This document shows positions 1-9,814 of a DNA stretch of 64,000 nt, piece by piece. Source of the DNA: Pseudomonadota bacterium (GTDB taxonomy: Bacteria; Pseudomonadota; Alphaproteobacteria; Sphingomonadales; Sphingomonadaceae); contig JAKPHK010000061.1 of assembly GCA_029550345.1 (NCBI GenBank), forward strand, positions 1-64,000, written 5' to 3'. A program made the translations under genes and the position numbers. The notes beneath the pieces were generated by a model that was given only the letters and a program-made list of their open reading frames with translations, did not search any database and had not been told where the DNA came from. The number at the start of each line of letters is the position of its first letter. Position 1 is the first letter of the stretch.

Positions 1-804
1 CTGACTTACAGCTTCCAGAACCGCGGCAACATCGATGCCGCAATGCGCGAAGGCAAGATGGAGAACTGGCACGGCAACCTGGATCTGGATGAATTCATTG
101 CCGCGCTGGGTAAGCTGCCGCTTGAGTTTTCACCTGGAACCACCTGGAATTATTCGGTTTCTACCGATGTTCTGGGGGCCTGTGTTCAGCGCATCTCGGG
201 GCAGAGCCTTGACCAGTTCTTTGCCGAGCGGATCTTCAAACCGCTGAAGATGGACGACACCGGATTCTACGTTCCCGAGGCAAAGATCGATCGGCTGACC
301 GATTGCTACACCTTCGTGCCGGGTAAGGGCCGGGTGATCTATGATCGCGGCGAGGAAAGCGCCTGGAGCAAGATGCCGCGCCAGATTTCGGGCGGCGGCG
401 GGCTGGTTTCAACCGCGCTTGATTATCACCGGTTCTGCCAGATGCTGCTGAACGGGGGCGAACTGGAAGGTGAACGGTTGATCGGCCGAAAGACCCTTGA
501 ACTGATGACGATGAACCATCTGCCGGGCAATGGTGACCTGTCCAGCTGGTCGCGCTCGATGTTCAGCGAGGCGACCAATGCCGGGGTTGGCTTCGGGCTG
601 GGATTTGCGATCAATATCGATCCGGCCGCCAACCTGATCCCCGGTTCGGTCGGGGAGTATTATTGGGGTGGGCTGTTTTCGACCGCGTTCTTCGTCGATC
701 CGGTCGAAAAGCTGCACATGGTCTTCATGACCCAGCTTTCCCCCAGCAGCACCTATCCGATCCGGCGCGAGCTCAAGACCCTGATCTATTCGGCGCTCAG
801 CTGA
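1..804 (+). CDS. Serine hydrolase, beta-lactamase/EstB family (5' end outside window)
   Basis: The reading frame is open from base 1, so the gene begins upstream and its N-terminus, including the Ser-x-x-Lys nucleophile motif, is missing. What remains matches the class C beta-lactamase/penicillin-binding-protein-like esterases: LTYSF at the start, the WNYSVSTDVLG segment carrying the catalytic Tyr of the Y-x-N/Y-S-x type, and a C-terminal WGGLFSTAFFVDP segment that corresponds to the third (HxG/WGG) motif. Such proteins are usually esterases or peptidases rather than resistance beta-lactamases; the substrate cannot be told. The stop codon overlaps the start of the next gene (ATGA), so the two are probably co-translated. 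Confidence 0.85.
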   Translation: MTYSFQNRGNIDAAMREGKMENWHGNLDLDEFIAALGKLPLEFSPGTTWNYSVSTDVLGACVQRISGQSLDQFFAERIFKPLKMDDTGFYVPEAKIDRLTDCYTFVPGKGRVIYDRGEESAWSKMPRQISGGGGLVSTALDYHRFCQMLLNGGELEGERLIGRKTLELMTMNHLPGNGDLSSWSRSMFSEATNAGVGFGLGFAINIDPAANLIPGSVGEYYWGGLFSTAFFVDPVEKLHMVFMTQLSPSSTYPIRRELKTLIYSALS

Positions 805-1223
805 TGAGCGTGGATAGTCTGTATGAGACGATGGGGCTGGTTCGCGTCGTCGAGATGAACCCGGATGGCCGCGCGGTGCTGGAATATCAGGCCCGACCGG
901 ATCAGTGCCATTCGGGCGGGGTGGTGCAGGGCGGGTTCGTGACCGGCTGGATCGATGCCGCGATGGCCCACGCCGCAATCGCGATCATGGGCGATGACAT
1001 GGTGCCGATGACGCTTGAGCTGAAAGTCAGCTTCTTCGCGCCGGCCCGGCCCGGGCTGGTCATCGCCGAGGGCTGGGCGATCAGGCACGGACGGCGGACC
1101 GGATTTTACGAAGGCGCGCTGAAAGACGCGGAGGGCAACCTTCTGGCCAAGGCCAGCAGCACCTTCCAGATGGTTGATCGCAGCAAGGTGGAGGCCGCCG
1201 CGAAGGCGGCCACTTCGGCCTAG
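804..1223 (+). CDS. PaaI-type hot-dog fold thioesterase
   Basis: This 139-residue protein has the length and pattern of single-domain acyl-CoA thioesterases of the PaaI/4HBT group. The segment CHSGGVVQGGFVTGWIDAAM is the H-G-G-x-x-x-x-D helix region of the hot-dog fold, followed by a strand pattern ending in KASSTFQMV. Acyl-CoA hydrolysis is the family activity; the acyl group is unknown. The start at ATG 804 was chosen because it overlaps the upstream stop codon and begins right where the family's homology begins; a longer in-frame extension exists but would run far into the previous gene. It ends convergently with the small secreted-protein gene by a 4-nt overlap. Confidence 0.75.
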   Translation: MSVDSLYETMGLVRVVEMNPDGRAVLEYQARPDQCHSGGVVQGGFVTGWIDAAMAHAAIAIMGDDMVPMTLELKVSFFAPARPGLVIAEGWAIRHGRRTGFYEGALKDAEGNLLAKASSTFQMVDRSKVEAAAKAATSA

Positions 1224-1594
1224 CGCACGCCCCCGGCCAACTGGGCTGCGCCGCGCTTGTCGCTGCGCTCGGCCTTGGCCAGCGCTGCGCGATCGGTCTT
1301 CAGCTTCTTGCGCGCCTCGGCCAGCTTGGCCTTGGTGGTTTCGGCGGCTTCGCGAGCGCAATCGACCGCTTCCGGATCGGACGGCGTCATCGCCTTGGCT
1401 TCGTCCAGCGCCTGCTGGGTGGAAACAAGCTCGTTCTCAAGGCTGCGAACCCGGGCTTCATCGGCGGCGACCGTCTGGGCCAGGCCGTCGGCACTTGCCA
1501 CGGGCTGTGCCGCGAAAGCCGGACCGGCGAACAGAGCCGCCGTTGCGGAAAGGACGATCCCGGCAATGCCGGCCTTGATCAAGGTGCGATCCAT
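1220..1594 (-). CDS. Small secreted coiled-coil protein, function unknown
   Basis: The predicted protein of about 124 residues has an N-terminal signal peptide (MDRTLIKAGIAGIVLSATAA, cleavage near AFA-AQ), then a charged Ala/Glu/Lys-rich stretch with heptad character, so a periplasmic or surface coiled coil is likely. ATG 1594 is preferred over ATG 1603 because AAGGAGT sits 9 nt before it but directly abuts the upstream ATG. I do not recognise a named family. It is monocistronic on the minus strand, and its stop overlaps the thioesterase stop. Confidence 0.6.
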   Translation of the reverse strand: MDRTLIKAGIAGIVLSATAALFAGPAFAAQPVASADGLAQTVAADEARVRSLENELVSTQQALDEAKAMTPSDPEAVDCAREAAETTKAKLAEARKKLKTDRAALAKAERSDKRGAAQLAGGVR

Positions 1595-1694
1595 TGTTCT
1601 CATACTCCTTGTGAGCTGTATCGCCGTGTTTGCAGCGGTGCCAGAAGAAGCCCCAACACCGCCTTTTCAACTAGCCTTACCGGCCTGTTTAGGT

Positions 1695-1722
1695 TTGACC
1701 CGGCGCAGCCAGGTCCTACATT
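1695..1722 (+). promoter_or_regulatory. Probable sigma-70 promoter of the epoxide hydrolase gene
   Basis: TTGACC at 1695-1700 and TACATT at 1717-1722 are separated by 16 nt. The -10 ends only 6 nt before the ATG at 1729, and there is no purine-rich ribosome-binding site in between, so a transcript from here would start at or next to the start codon (leaderless). This rests on motif matching only. Confidence 0.35.
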
Positions 1723-1728
1723 TCGGGG

Positions 1729-2853
1729 ATGACCGCGATCCGCCCCTTCCAGCTTTCGGTCGATCAGGCCGAACTTGACGATCTCAACGCCCGGATTGAC
1801 CGGACCCGCTGGCCCGAGGGTGAAACGGTTTCGGACTGGTCGCAGGGAACGCCGCTTGCCGCGCTGCGTGATCTGGTGGGCTATTGGCGCAGCGGATACG
1901 ATTGGCGCGCTTGCGAAAGGCGGCTCAACGCGCTCGGCCAGTACATGACCGAGATCGATGGACTGGACATCCATTTCATCCACGTCCGATCGCCTCATCC
2001 CGGTGCCTTGCCATTGGTCATGACCCATGGCTGGCCGGGTTCGGTGATCGAATTCATGGGCGTTGTCGAACGACTGACCCAACCTGACGACCCGCTTGTT
2101 GCGTTTGATCTTGTGCTGCCGTCGCTGCCGGGCTTCGGCTTTTCCGGCAAGCCGAGCGCGACGGGCTGGGGCGTGGAGCGGATCGGACGTGCCTGGGGTC
2201 AGCTTATGGAAAGGCTGGGTTATTCTCGCTGGGTTGCGCAGGGCGGTGATTGGGGATCGGCCGTTACCACCGCGATTGCGGTTCAGCAGGTGCCGGGCTG
2301 TGCGGGTATCCACCTCAATATGCCGATTGGGCGGCCCGTGCCGGAAGATCTTGAGAATCCGTCACCTGCTGAGCTGAAGGCGCTGGGCGCGCTGAAGCAT
2401 TATCAGGACTGGGATTCGGGCTATTCGACCCAGCAGCGAACCCGGCCGCAGACAGTCGGCTATGGCCTGGTGGACAGTCCAGTCGGTCTGGCTGGCTGGA
2501 TTTTCGAGAAGATGTGGGCCTGGACGGACAACCGGGGGTCACCGTTCGATGCGCTCAGCCGCGACCAGATCCTTGATAACATCATGCACTATTGGCTGCC
2601 CGCTACGGGTGCCTCTTCGGCCCGGCTTTATTGGGAGAGCTTCGGGTCATTCGCCCCGCGAGAGATTGCGCTGCCGGTGGCAGTCAGCGCCTTTCCCAAA
2701 GAAATCCTGCCAACCCCGCGCAAATGGGCGGAGCGGAATTTCCGGAATCTGATCCATTGGGGTGAAATGGAAAAGGGCGGGCACTTTGCCGCCTGGGAAC
2801 AGCCCGAAGCCTTCGCAGCAGAATTGCAGACCGCTTTCGCCGCGCTTCGCTAG
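1729..2853 (+). CDS. Epoxide hydrolase, microsomal-type alpha/beta hydrolase
   Basis: This is a 374-residue protein with the N-terminal epoxide-hydrolase domain typical of the microsomal EH/juvenile hormone EH group (FQLSVDQAELDDLNARIDRT...W). The alpha/beta hydrolase core follows: HGWPGS carries the oxyanion-hole HGxP, GGDWGS (about residue 173) carries the nucleophilic Asp in the Sm-x-D-W-G context, and GGHFAAWEQP near the C-terminus supplies the catalytic His. The expected reaction is opening of an epoxide to a trans-diol; the substrate is unknown. No signal peptide is seen, so it should be cytoplasmic. It ends in a 4-nt convergent overlap with the YceI gene. Confidence 0.9.
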   Translation: MTAIRPFQLSVDQAELDDLNARIDRTRWPEGETVSDWSQGTPLAALRDLVGYWRSGYDWRACERRLNALGQYMTEIDGLDIHFIHVRSPHPGALPLVMTHGWPGSVIEFMGVVERLTQPDDPLVAFDLVLPSLPGFGFSGKPSATGWGVERIGRAWGQLMERLGYSRWVAQGGDWGSAVTTAIAVQQVPGCAGIHLNMPIGRPVPEDLENPSPAELKALGALKHYQDWDSGYSTQQRTRPQTVGYGLVDSPVGLAGWIFEKMWAWTDNRGSPFDALSRDQILDNIMHYWLPATGASSARLYWESFGSFAPREIALPVAVSAFPKEILPTPRKWAERNFRNLIHWGEMEKGGHFAAWEQPEAFAAELQTAFAALR

Positions 2854-3485
2854 GACTGCTTTTCGAACCCGGCGGTGATTTCGAGCCGAACCTCATCGCC
2901 GACCAGCGGAATGTCGCTGTCCAGCCCCCAATCGGATCGCTTGATGGTCGCCGTGCCTTCGAAGCCGACGGTTTCCTTGCGTGACAGCGGGTTCTTTCCG
3001 GCACCGGTGAAGCGTGCGGCGACCGTGACAGGATGGGTCTGGCCGTTCAGCGTCAGCTTGCCGTCAATGGTCGCGCGGACCCCATCGGCATCCGGCTTTA
3101 CCGAAGTCGAAGTGAACAGAGCATCGCTTGGCTTCGGGCCGAAGTAGTCCGGCTTGTCTGCCATGCTGCCGGGCATCAGCAGGTGTCCGCGCAGCCCCTC
3201 GCTCGCGACCGTGAGCTTGCGGATCGGTATCCGCACCGCCAGCCGCGCCGCCGAGGGATTGGCCGGATCCAGCACCAGCGTCCCCTGTATCGAGCCAAAT
3301 AGCCCGAAATAGTCGTTGAAACCCATGTGGTTGACCCTCCAGCCAACCAGGGTGTGCTGCGGATCGGCCAGATAGGTCCCGGCGGTGACCCGCGCGGGAT
3401 CGGGCTGGCCGGGGGCTTGCGGCTGCGCTGCGGTCTGGGCCGAAGCGCTTGCCAGCAGCAGCAGGAATGTGGGGCGTGGAATCAT
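2850..3485 (-). CDS. YceI family periplasmic lipid-binding protein
   Basis: This 211-residue protein has an N-terminal signal peptide (MIPRPTFLLLLASASAQTAA) and then the YceI lipocalin-like barrel: YLADPQHTLVGWRVNHMGFN, FGSIQGTLVLDP, and near the end KRSDWGLDSDIPLVGDEVRL. YceI proteins bind amphiphilic or isoprenoid molecules in the periplasm. The start is supported by a GGAG about 7 nt upstream. It lies downstream of, and on the same strand as, ilvC, but with a 65-nt gap, so co-transcription is not certain. Confidence 0.88.
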   Translation of the reverse strand: MIPRPTFLLLLASASAQTAAQPQAPGQPDPARVTAGTYLADPQHTLVGWRVNHMGFNDYFGLFGSIQGTLVLDPANPSAARLAVRIPIRKLTVASEGLRGHLLMPGSMADKPDYFGPKPSDALFTSTSVKPDADGVRATIDGKLTLNGQTHPVTVAARFTGAGKNPLSRKETVGFEGTATIKRSDWGLDSDIPLVGDEVRLEITAGFEKQS

Positions 3486-3550
3486 GCGGGGCTCCTTCCT
3501 GGCGGAGGGAGCCCCGGTATTGCTGGCAGGTCAAGCAATCTGCGTCAGGA

Positions 3551-4579
<1,029 letters not shown>

Positions 4580-4707
4580 CTATTCAATCGTCATGCTGAC
4601 CTTGTTTCAGCATCCATCGTGCAATCAATCCCGCTCTTCGCCTTGAGGCACCATGGACCGTGAAACGAGTTCAAGGTCATGGTGAAGGTGAGGGCGGGGG
4701 TGAATTC

Positions 4708-5226
4708 CTAAGCCGCTTCCGCCCCGCGCATCATCCCGACCACGCCGGTGCGGCCCACTTCGACCAGCCCCAGTTCGCGCATCAGGCCAACGAAACGGTC
4801 GATCTTTTCCGGCGCGCCGGTCAGCTCGAAAATGAAGCTGGAGGTGGTGGTATCGATCACGCTGGCGCGGAACACCTCCGCCAGACGCAGCGCCTCGACC
4901 CGCGCCTCGCCGGTGCCCTTGACCTTGACCAGTGCCAGCTCCCGTTCGACGTGGGCGCCGCTTTCGGTCAGATCGATGACCTTGTGCACCGGCACCAGCC
5001 GATCCAGCTGGGCGTGGATCTGGTCGATCACCGCAGGCGGGCCGTGGGTGACGATCGTGATCCGGCTGACCGCGTGGTTCTCGGTAATGTCGGCCACGGT
5101 CAGACTGTCGATGTTGTAACCGCGCGCGGTGAACAGCCCGGCGATCTTGGCCAGGATACCAGCCTCGTTATCGACCGTGATCGTCAGAACGTGACGCTCC
5201 GACGCTTCATGCTTCATTCTCATCAT
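4708..5226 (-). CDS. ilvN: Acetolactate synthase small (regulatory) subunit
   Basis: The 172-residue protein has an N-terminal ACT domain (HVLTITVDNEAGILAKIAGL, then RGYNIDSLTVADI) that binds valine for feedback inhibition, followed by the C-terminal ALS small-subunit domain that activates the catalytic subunit. The size matches the long IlvH/IlvN type. Two nearby in-frame ATGs (5226 and 5217) are possible starts; the second begins MKHEASER and may be the true one. The gene starts 2 nt after the ilvB stop, so the subunits are made from one message. Confidence 0.96.
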   Translation of the reverse strand: MMRMKHEASERHVLTITVDNEAGILAKIAGLFTARGYNIDSLTVADITENHAVSRITIVTHGPPAVIDQIHAQLDRLVPVHKVIDLTESGAHVERELALVKVKGTGEARVEALRLAEVFRASVIDTTTSSFIFELTGAPEKIDRFVGLMRELGLVEVGRTGVVGMMRGAEAA

Positions 5227-5228
5227 GA

Positions 5229-6971
5229 TCAGACCAGCGCCTTCGCTTCATCGTCCATCGTCCCGGCCACCTGATCGCCATAAAGGATCATGTCGGTGTG
5301 GGCCGCGCCCGATGGGATCATCGGGAAACAGTTGGCTTCCTTGGCGACCAGGCAATCGACGATCACCGGGCCGGGATAGTCGATCATCGCCTGAATTCCG
5401 GCATCGAGGTCCGCTTCGCTTTCGATGCGGATACCCTTCCAGCCATAGGCTTCGGCCAGCCGGACGAAATCGGGCAGGCTATCGGAATAACTTTCCGAAT
5501 AGCGGCTTTCATAGGTCAGTTCCTGCCACTGGCGGACCATGCCCATCCATTCGTTGTTGAGCACGAAAACCTTGACCGGCAGGCGGAACTGGGTGGCGGT
5601 GCCCAATTCCTGAATGTTCATCTGGATCGAGGCATCGCCGGCGATATCGATCACAAGATCGTTCGGATTGCCAAGCTGCGCCCCGATTGCAGCGGGCAGG
5701 CCATAGCCCATGGTGCCAAGCCCGCCCGAGGTCAGCCATTTGTTCGGGCTGAACTGCGGAAAATACTGAGCCGCCCACATCTGGTGCTGGCCAACTTCGG
5801 TGGCGATGATCGGGTTGCGGTCCTTGGTCAGCTCAAACAAGCGCTCGATCGCCAGTTGCGGCATGATTGCGTGCTTGTTGACCGGATAGGCCAGGCTTTT
5901 GCGCGCGCGCCAGCCGTCGATCCGGGCCTTCCACTCGGTCAGGTCCTGAGCCTTGCGGGTGCCCCAGGCATCGACGAGTTGCTGCAAGACTTCGGCGCAA
6001 TCGCCCAGGATCGGCAGATCGACCGGGACCGTCTTGTTGATCGAGGCGCGGTCGATATCGATGTGGATCTTGGTTGAATGTGGGGCAAAGGCATCAAGCC
6101 GGCCGGTGACGCGGTCATCAAAACGCGCGCCGATGCACAGCATCAGATCGGCGCGGTTCATCGCCATGTTCGCTTCGTAGGTGCCGTGCATCCCCAGCAT
6201 CCCCAGCCAGTCGGGGTGGTCAGCGGGGAAGGCGCCCAGGCCCATCAACGTGGAGGTGACGGGGGCGCCGGTCAGTTCCTGCAGGAGGCGCAGCAGCTCT
6301 GCGGCGCGCGGGCCAGAGTTGATAACGCCGCCGCCGGTATAAAGGATCGGCGCCTTGGCATTGGCGAGCAGCTCGATCGCCCGCGCGATGTCGCGGTCGC
6401 TGCCCTTGCTGGGCGGGTTATAGCGGATCTGCCGCTGCGGTGCGCCATCCTGCCACTGGGTCGAGGCGATCTGGACGTCCTTGGGGATGTCGATCACAAC
6501 CGGGCCGGGGCGGCCGGTGGTGGCGATCTGGAAGGCTTCATCAACGATCGCGGCGAGTTCGGACGGGTCCTTCACCAGATAGTTGTGCTTGGTGCAGTGG
6601 CGGGTGATGCCGATCGTATCGGCTTCCTGAAAAGCGTCCGATCCGATCAGCGCGGTCGGCACCTGTCCGGTGATCACCACCAGCGGGATCGAATCCATGA
6701 AGGCATCGGCGATACCGGTAACGGCATTGGTCGCGCCCGGGCCCGAGGTAACCAGCACCACGCCGGGTTTGCCGGTGGAGCGGGCATATCCCTCTGCTGC
6801 ATGGGCCGCGCCAGCTTCATGCCGGACCAGGATGTGCCGGATCCGGGCATCGCCAAACAGCGCGTCATAGATCGGCAGAACCGCGCCGCCGGGGTAGCCG
6901 AAGACGAATTCGACGCCCTGACGTACCAGGCTTTCAACCAGGATACTGGCGCCGCTGCGCTCCTCGCTCAC
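5229..6971 (-). CDS. ilvB: Acetolactate synthase large (catalytic) subunit
   Basis: This is a thiamin-diphosphate enzyme that joins two pyruvates, or pyruvate and 2-oxobutyrate, in the first committed step of branched-chain amino acid synthesis. The 580-residue product shows the N-terminal ThDP half ([15 protein letters not shown], with the catalytic Glu in [16 protein letters not shown]), the central FAD-like domain, and the C-terminal [15 protein letters not shown]...NNEWMGMV metal/ThDP motif near residues 444-470. It starts with GTG, preceded by AAAGGTGA at a good distance. The 139-nt leader separating it from miaA holds a 12-bp GC hairpin. Confidence 0.97.
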   Translation of the reverse strand: MSEERSGASILVESLVRQGVEFVFGYPGGAVLPIYDALFGDARIRHILVRHEAGAAHAAEGYARSTGKPGVVLVTSGPGATNAVTGIADAFMDSIPLVVITGQVPTALIGSDAFQEADTIGITRHCTKHNYLVKDPSELAAIVDEAFQIATTGRPGPVVIDIPKDVQIASTQWQDGAPQRQIRYNPPSKGSDRDIARAIELLANAKAPILYTGGGVINSGPRAAELLRLLQELTGAPVTSTLMGLGAFPADHPDWLGMLGMHGTYEANMAMNRADLMLCIGARFDDRVTGRLDAFAPHSTKIHIDIDRASINKTVPVDLPILGDCAEVLQQLVDAWGTRKAQDLTEWKARIDGWRARKSLAYPVNKHAIMPQLAIERLFELTKDRNPIIATEVGQHQMWAAQYFPQFSPNKWLTSGGLGTMGYGLPAAIGAQLGNPNDLVIDIAGDASIQMNIQELGTATQFRLPVKVFVLNNEWMGMVRQWQELTYESRYSESYSDSLPDFVRLAEAYGWKGIRIESEADLDAGIQAMIDYPGPVIVDCLVAKEANCFPMIPSGAAHTDMILYGDQVAGTMDDEAKALV

Positions 6972-7016
6972 GTCACTTCACCTTTCGTTTTGCACCTGCG
7001 CTGCCCGGAAAGAACC

Positions 7017-7079
7017 GACCCGGCACAGGGGGCTGTGCCGGGTCTCCTCTCCAACTCGGGGCCAATGCGCAAGCGCATT
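7017..7079 (-). promoter_or_regulatory. Leader of the ilv operon with strong hairpin and a palindrome
   Basis: Between the miaA stop and the ilvB start, the arms GACCCGGCACAG (7017-7028) and CTGTGCCGGGTC (7033-7044) pair perfectly around a four-base loop. About 20 nt upstream on the minus strand is a second perfect repeat, AATGCGC-AA-GCGCATT (7064-7079). The hairpin is followed on the minus strand by GGTTCTTTCC rather than a clean T-run, so it could be the miaA terminator, an ilv attenuator, or both. Nothing here proves attenuation. Confidence 0.5.
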
Positions 7080-7110
7080 TCTCGCGACAGCCCCTAGAGG
7101 ATAGGAAATA

Positions 7111-8076
7111 TCACGTCAACCCATAATCGCGTAATAATGATGCAAACATGATGCCCTCATCGTAATCAAATGACTCTGTTCGCTGCCAATCGGTCGGTGG
7201 CTGGTTGCGGAACCAGGTATATTGCCGCTTGGCGTAGTTCCGGGTGGCCTGCGCACCGCGGCTGATCGCCTGCTCGCGGCTGCATTCCCCGCCGATCAGG
7301 GCAGACAGTTCGGGCACCCCGATCGCGCGCATCACGGGCAGGGCGGGTTCAAGCCTGCGGGCGAGCAGCCGTTCGACCTCATCAAGGGCGCCATGCTCCA
7401 GCATCAGGGCAAAGCGGCGGTCGCAGCGTTCATACAGCCAATCGCGCGGCGGCAGCAATACACGGGCATGAAGGGCGACCTGGCCCGCGATCCCGCCGAT
7501 CCGATCCTGCTGCCAATCGGCAAGGGGGCGGCCGGTCGATCGGATCACCTCAAGCGAGCGCAGAACGCGGGTGGTATCGGATGCCGACAAGGCGGCTGCC
7601 CGCTGCGGATCCTCATGCAGCAGGGCGGCATAGGCCTGATCGATTGGCATGGCGCGAACCGCCTCTCGCACGGACGGCTCGATCGATGGGACCGGGGCAA
7701 TCCCATCAAGCAAGGTGCGCAGATAGAGCCCGGTTCCGCCGACCAGGATCGGCACCGCGCCCTGGGCATGGGTTTCGGCGATGACCGTGCGGGCGCGGGC
7801 GGCCCAATCCGCTGCCGAACAAGCCTCTGCGCCGTCCCATTCACCGAACAGGCGGTGGGCAATGCCCTGCATTTCTTCCACGTTCGGCCGGGCAGACAGC
7901 ACCGCCAGATCGGCATAGACCTGCGCGCTATCGGCATTGATCACCACCGCGTCCTGTCCCGCCTGTTTGAGGGCCAGCGCCAGCCTTACCGCGCAATCGC
8001 TCTTGCCGCTGGCGGTCGGCCCTGCGATGAGCGCCAGCGGCGGTTTGGCCGATTCAGGGGAACTTTCAGTGCTCAT
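7111..8076 (-). CDS. miaA: tRNA dimethylallyltransferase
   Basis: MiaA adds a dimethylallyl group to N6 of A37 in tRNAs that read UNN codons. The 321-residue product has the P-loop GPTASGKS at residues 19-26, the DSAQVY segment just after, and the VGGTGLYLRTLLDGI motif, all in family order. The start at ATG 8076 lies inside the 5' end of the divergent serB gene. No strong ribosome-binding site precedes it, which leaves a small doubt about the exact start. Confidence 0.96.
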   Translation of the reverse strand: MSTESSPESAKPPLALIAGPTASGKSDCAVRLALALKQAGQDAVVINADSAQVYADLAVLSARPNVEEMQGIAHRLFGEWDGAEACSAADWAARARTVIAETHAQGAVPILVGGTGLYLRTLLDGIAPVPSIEPSVREAVRAMPIDQAYAALLHEDPQRAAALSASDTTRVLRSLEVIRSTGRPLADWQQDRIGGIAGQVALHARVLLPPRDWLYERCDRRFALMLEHGALDEVERLLARRLEPALPVMRAIGVPELSALIGGECSREQAISRGAQATRNYAKRQYTWFRNQPPTDWQRTESFDYDEGIMFASLLRDYGLT

Positions 8077-8950
8077 TGCCCGGGTAATAGCAGAACCGGC
8101 GGTCTTGTCAGACCATGTTGATGCAGCGGTTCATGCGCTTGAGGCGCAGGGCGCCAAAGTGCTGGGGGCCGATCCCCTGCCGGGGCTTGAAACCGTGCTG
8201 CAGATCATGACAGAGCAGGGCGATCCTGCGGCCTTGCGCGCGGTGGTCGATCGTCATTTTGCCGGGGCTGACAGTCTGATTGTCGATCATATCCCGCAAG
8301 TGCCGGGGGTGTTCGTGTCCGATATGGATTCGACCATGATCGGGCAGGAATGCATCGACGAACTGGCCGACTTTGCCGGGATCAAGAACCAGATCGCCGC
8401 GATTACCGAACGGGCCATGCAGGGCGAGCTCGATTTTGCCGAGGCCCTGACCGAGCGGGTGCGGCTGCTCGGCGGGCTGGGGGAAGACGCGATCCAGCAA
8501 TGCCTGGATGAGCGGATCCGCGATATGCCCGGTGCCTCCACCCTGGTGGCGACGCTGAAGGCCCATGGCTGCGATACCGTTCTGGTGACCGGCGGGTTCC
8601 ATCAGTTCGCCGATCCGGTTGCAGAACGGCTCGGGTTTGAACGGGTTGTCGGCAATCGCCTTGGTGTTGCGCATGGCAAGCTGACCGGGGGGCTGGTCGG
8701 CGATATCGTCGATAGTTCGGTCAAGGAAGCGGTGCTGCGCGGCGCGGTTGCGGCGCGGGACGGGGCGGCCAGCCTGGCGACGGGCGATGGTGCCAATGAC
8801 ATCCCGATGCTGGTCGCGGCCAGCTACGGCATGGCCTATCACGCCAAACAAAAGGCGCGGCAGGCCGCCAACGGCGCGATCGACCGGGGGGACCTGCGCG
8901 ATGTCCTACGACTGCTGGGTATCGCCGAGGGGGATTGGGTTGCTGCCTGA
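8069..8950 (+). CDS. serB: Phosphoserine phosphatase
   Basis: SerB makes L-serine from O-phosphoserine. The protein has 293 residues from a GTG start at 8069, which has AGGGGAA 6 nt upstream and gives the usual family beginning (LIARVIAEP). The HAD-family nucleophile motif DMDST lies at residues 85-89, VTGGF follows, and the metal-binding GDGANDIPML is near residue 239. An upstream in-frame extension exists but would run through miaA. The start overlaps the divergent miaA start by 8 nt. Confidence 0.95.
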   Translation: MLIARVIAEPAVLSDHVDAAVHALEAQGAKVLGADPLPGLETVLQIMTEQGDPAALRAVVDRHFAGADSLIVDHIPQVPGVFVSDMDSTMIGQECIDELADFAGIKNQIAAITERAMQGELDFAEALTERVRLLGGLGEDAIQQCLDERIRDMPGASTLVATLKAHGCDTVLVTGGFHQFADPVAERLGFERVVGNRLGVAHGKLTGGLVGDIVDSSVKEAVLRGAVAARDGAASLATGDGANDIPMLVAASYGMAYHAKQKARQAANGAIDRGDLRDVLRLLGIAEGDWVAA

Positions 8951-8995
8951 CGGCTATTGACAATTCTGTAAGTAACTCGCAATATCACTCTTGCC

Positions 8996-9814
8996 ATGAA
9001 TATGCAGACCACCATTTCGCCCGCACCGGCAGATGATCTGCCGTTGATGCTGCCTGGCCGCCCGGAAATGCGCTATAACTTTCCCAAGGCGTGGCGTCAT
9101 TTCAAGAACCTGATCAAGGACAAGGAAAACACGGCGGAGGTCTATCCGATCTTTGAGGCTTTGCCCTGGCGCGGGATCTATGATGCGGCGCTGGCCTTTC
9201 TGCAAAGCGAGCGTGGGCAGGCGATCCGCAAGGCTGAACCGTCGCTGGTGAGCCTGCTTGACGACCGGTCGAAACTGCGCGCGATGCCGCAGGGCAGCCT
9301 GGCCTGGCACTACTGCGAATTCATGGACCGCGAAGGGCTGTCGGCGCAGGGGCTGGTCGATGAGCTCGACAAGTATCGCCCGGCGGAGCACTATTTCGAC
9401 GATCAGGTGACGTGGTACTTCAACCGCCTGCGTGACACGCACGATCTGCTGCACGTGCTGACCGGATTTGGCCGCGATGCGCTGGGTGAACAGTGCGTTC
9501 TGGCTTTCACCTACAGTCAGCAGCCGGCCCTGGCGCACCTGTTTCTGGGCTATGCCGGTGCGCTGGAAATCAAGAAGCAGGTCAAGAGCGGCGCCCCGGT
9601 TTTCGGCGCGGTGCGCGAGGCGCAGCGGATGGGCAAGGCTTGCCCGCGACTGGTCGAGATGCCGATCTCTGAATTGCTGCCGCTGCCGATTGAAGAGGTC
9701 CGCGCGCGGCTCAATATCACTCCCGCCGGGCGCTATGCCGCGGCGCATCAGGTGTGGCGCGGCATGGGGATCGATCCCTATGATCTGATCGCGCCTGAGG
9801 CCAAGGCTGCCTGA
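8996..9814 (+). CDS. Coq4-family ubiquinone biosynthesis protein
   Basis: This 272-residue protein carries the Coq4 metal signature exactly: HDLLH at residues 149-153, then 11 residues, then Glu165 (H-D-x-x-H-x11-E). Coq4 is needed for ubiquinone synthesis in mitochondria, and is reported to act on C1 of the ring; bacterial homologues occur in alphaproteobacteria. The protein has no signal peptide. It stands alone between serB and the convergent DUF3052 gene. Family membership is clear; its exact step in this organism is inferred. Confidence 0.85.
   Translation: MNMQTTISPAPADDLPLMLPGRPEMRYNFPKAWRHFKNLIKDKENTAEVYPIFEALPWRGIYDAALAFLQSERGQAIRKAEPSLVSLLDDRSKLRAMPQGSLAWHYCEFMDREGLSAQGLVDELDKYRPAEHYFDDQVTWYFNRLRDTHDLLHVLTGFGRDALGEQCVLAFTYSQQPALAHLFLGYAGALEIKKQVKSGAPVFGAVREAQRMGKACPRLVEMPISELLPLPIEEVRARLNITPAGRYAAAHQVWRGMGIDPYDLIAPEAKAA

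Noticed and set aside
6968-7078. A 36-codon frame as an ilv attenuator leader peptide
   Set aside because: It has no cluster of Ile, Leu or Val codons and no clear ribosome-binding site, so classical attenuation cannot be claimed.
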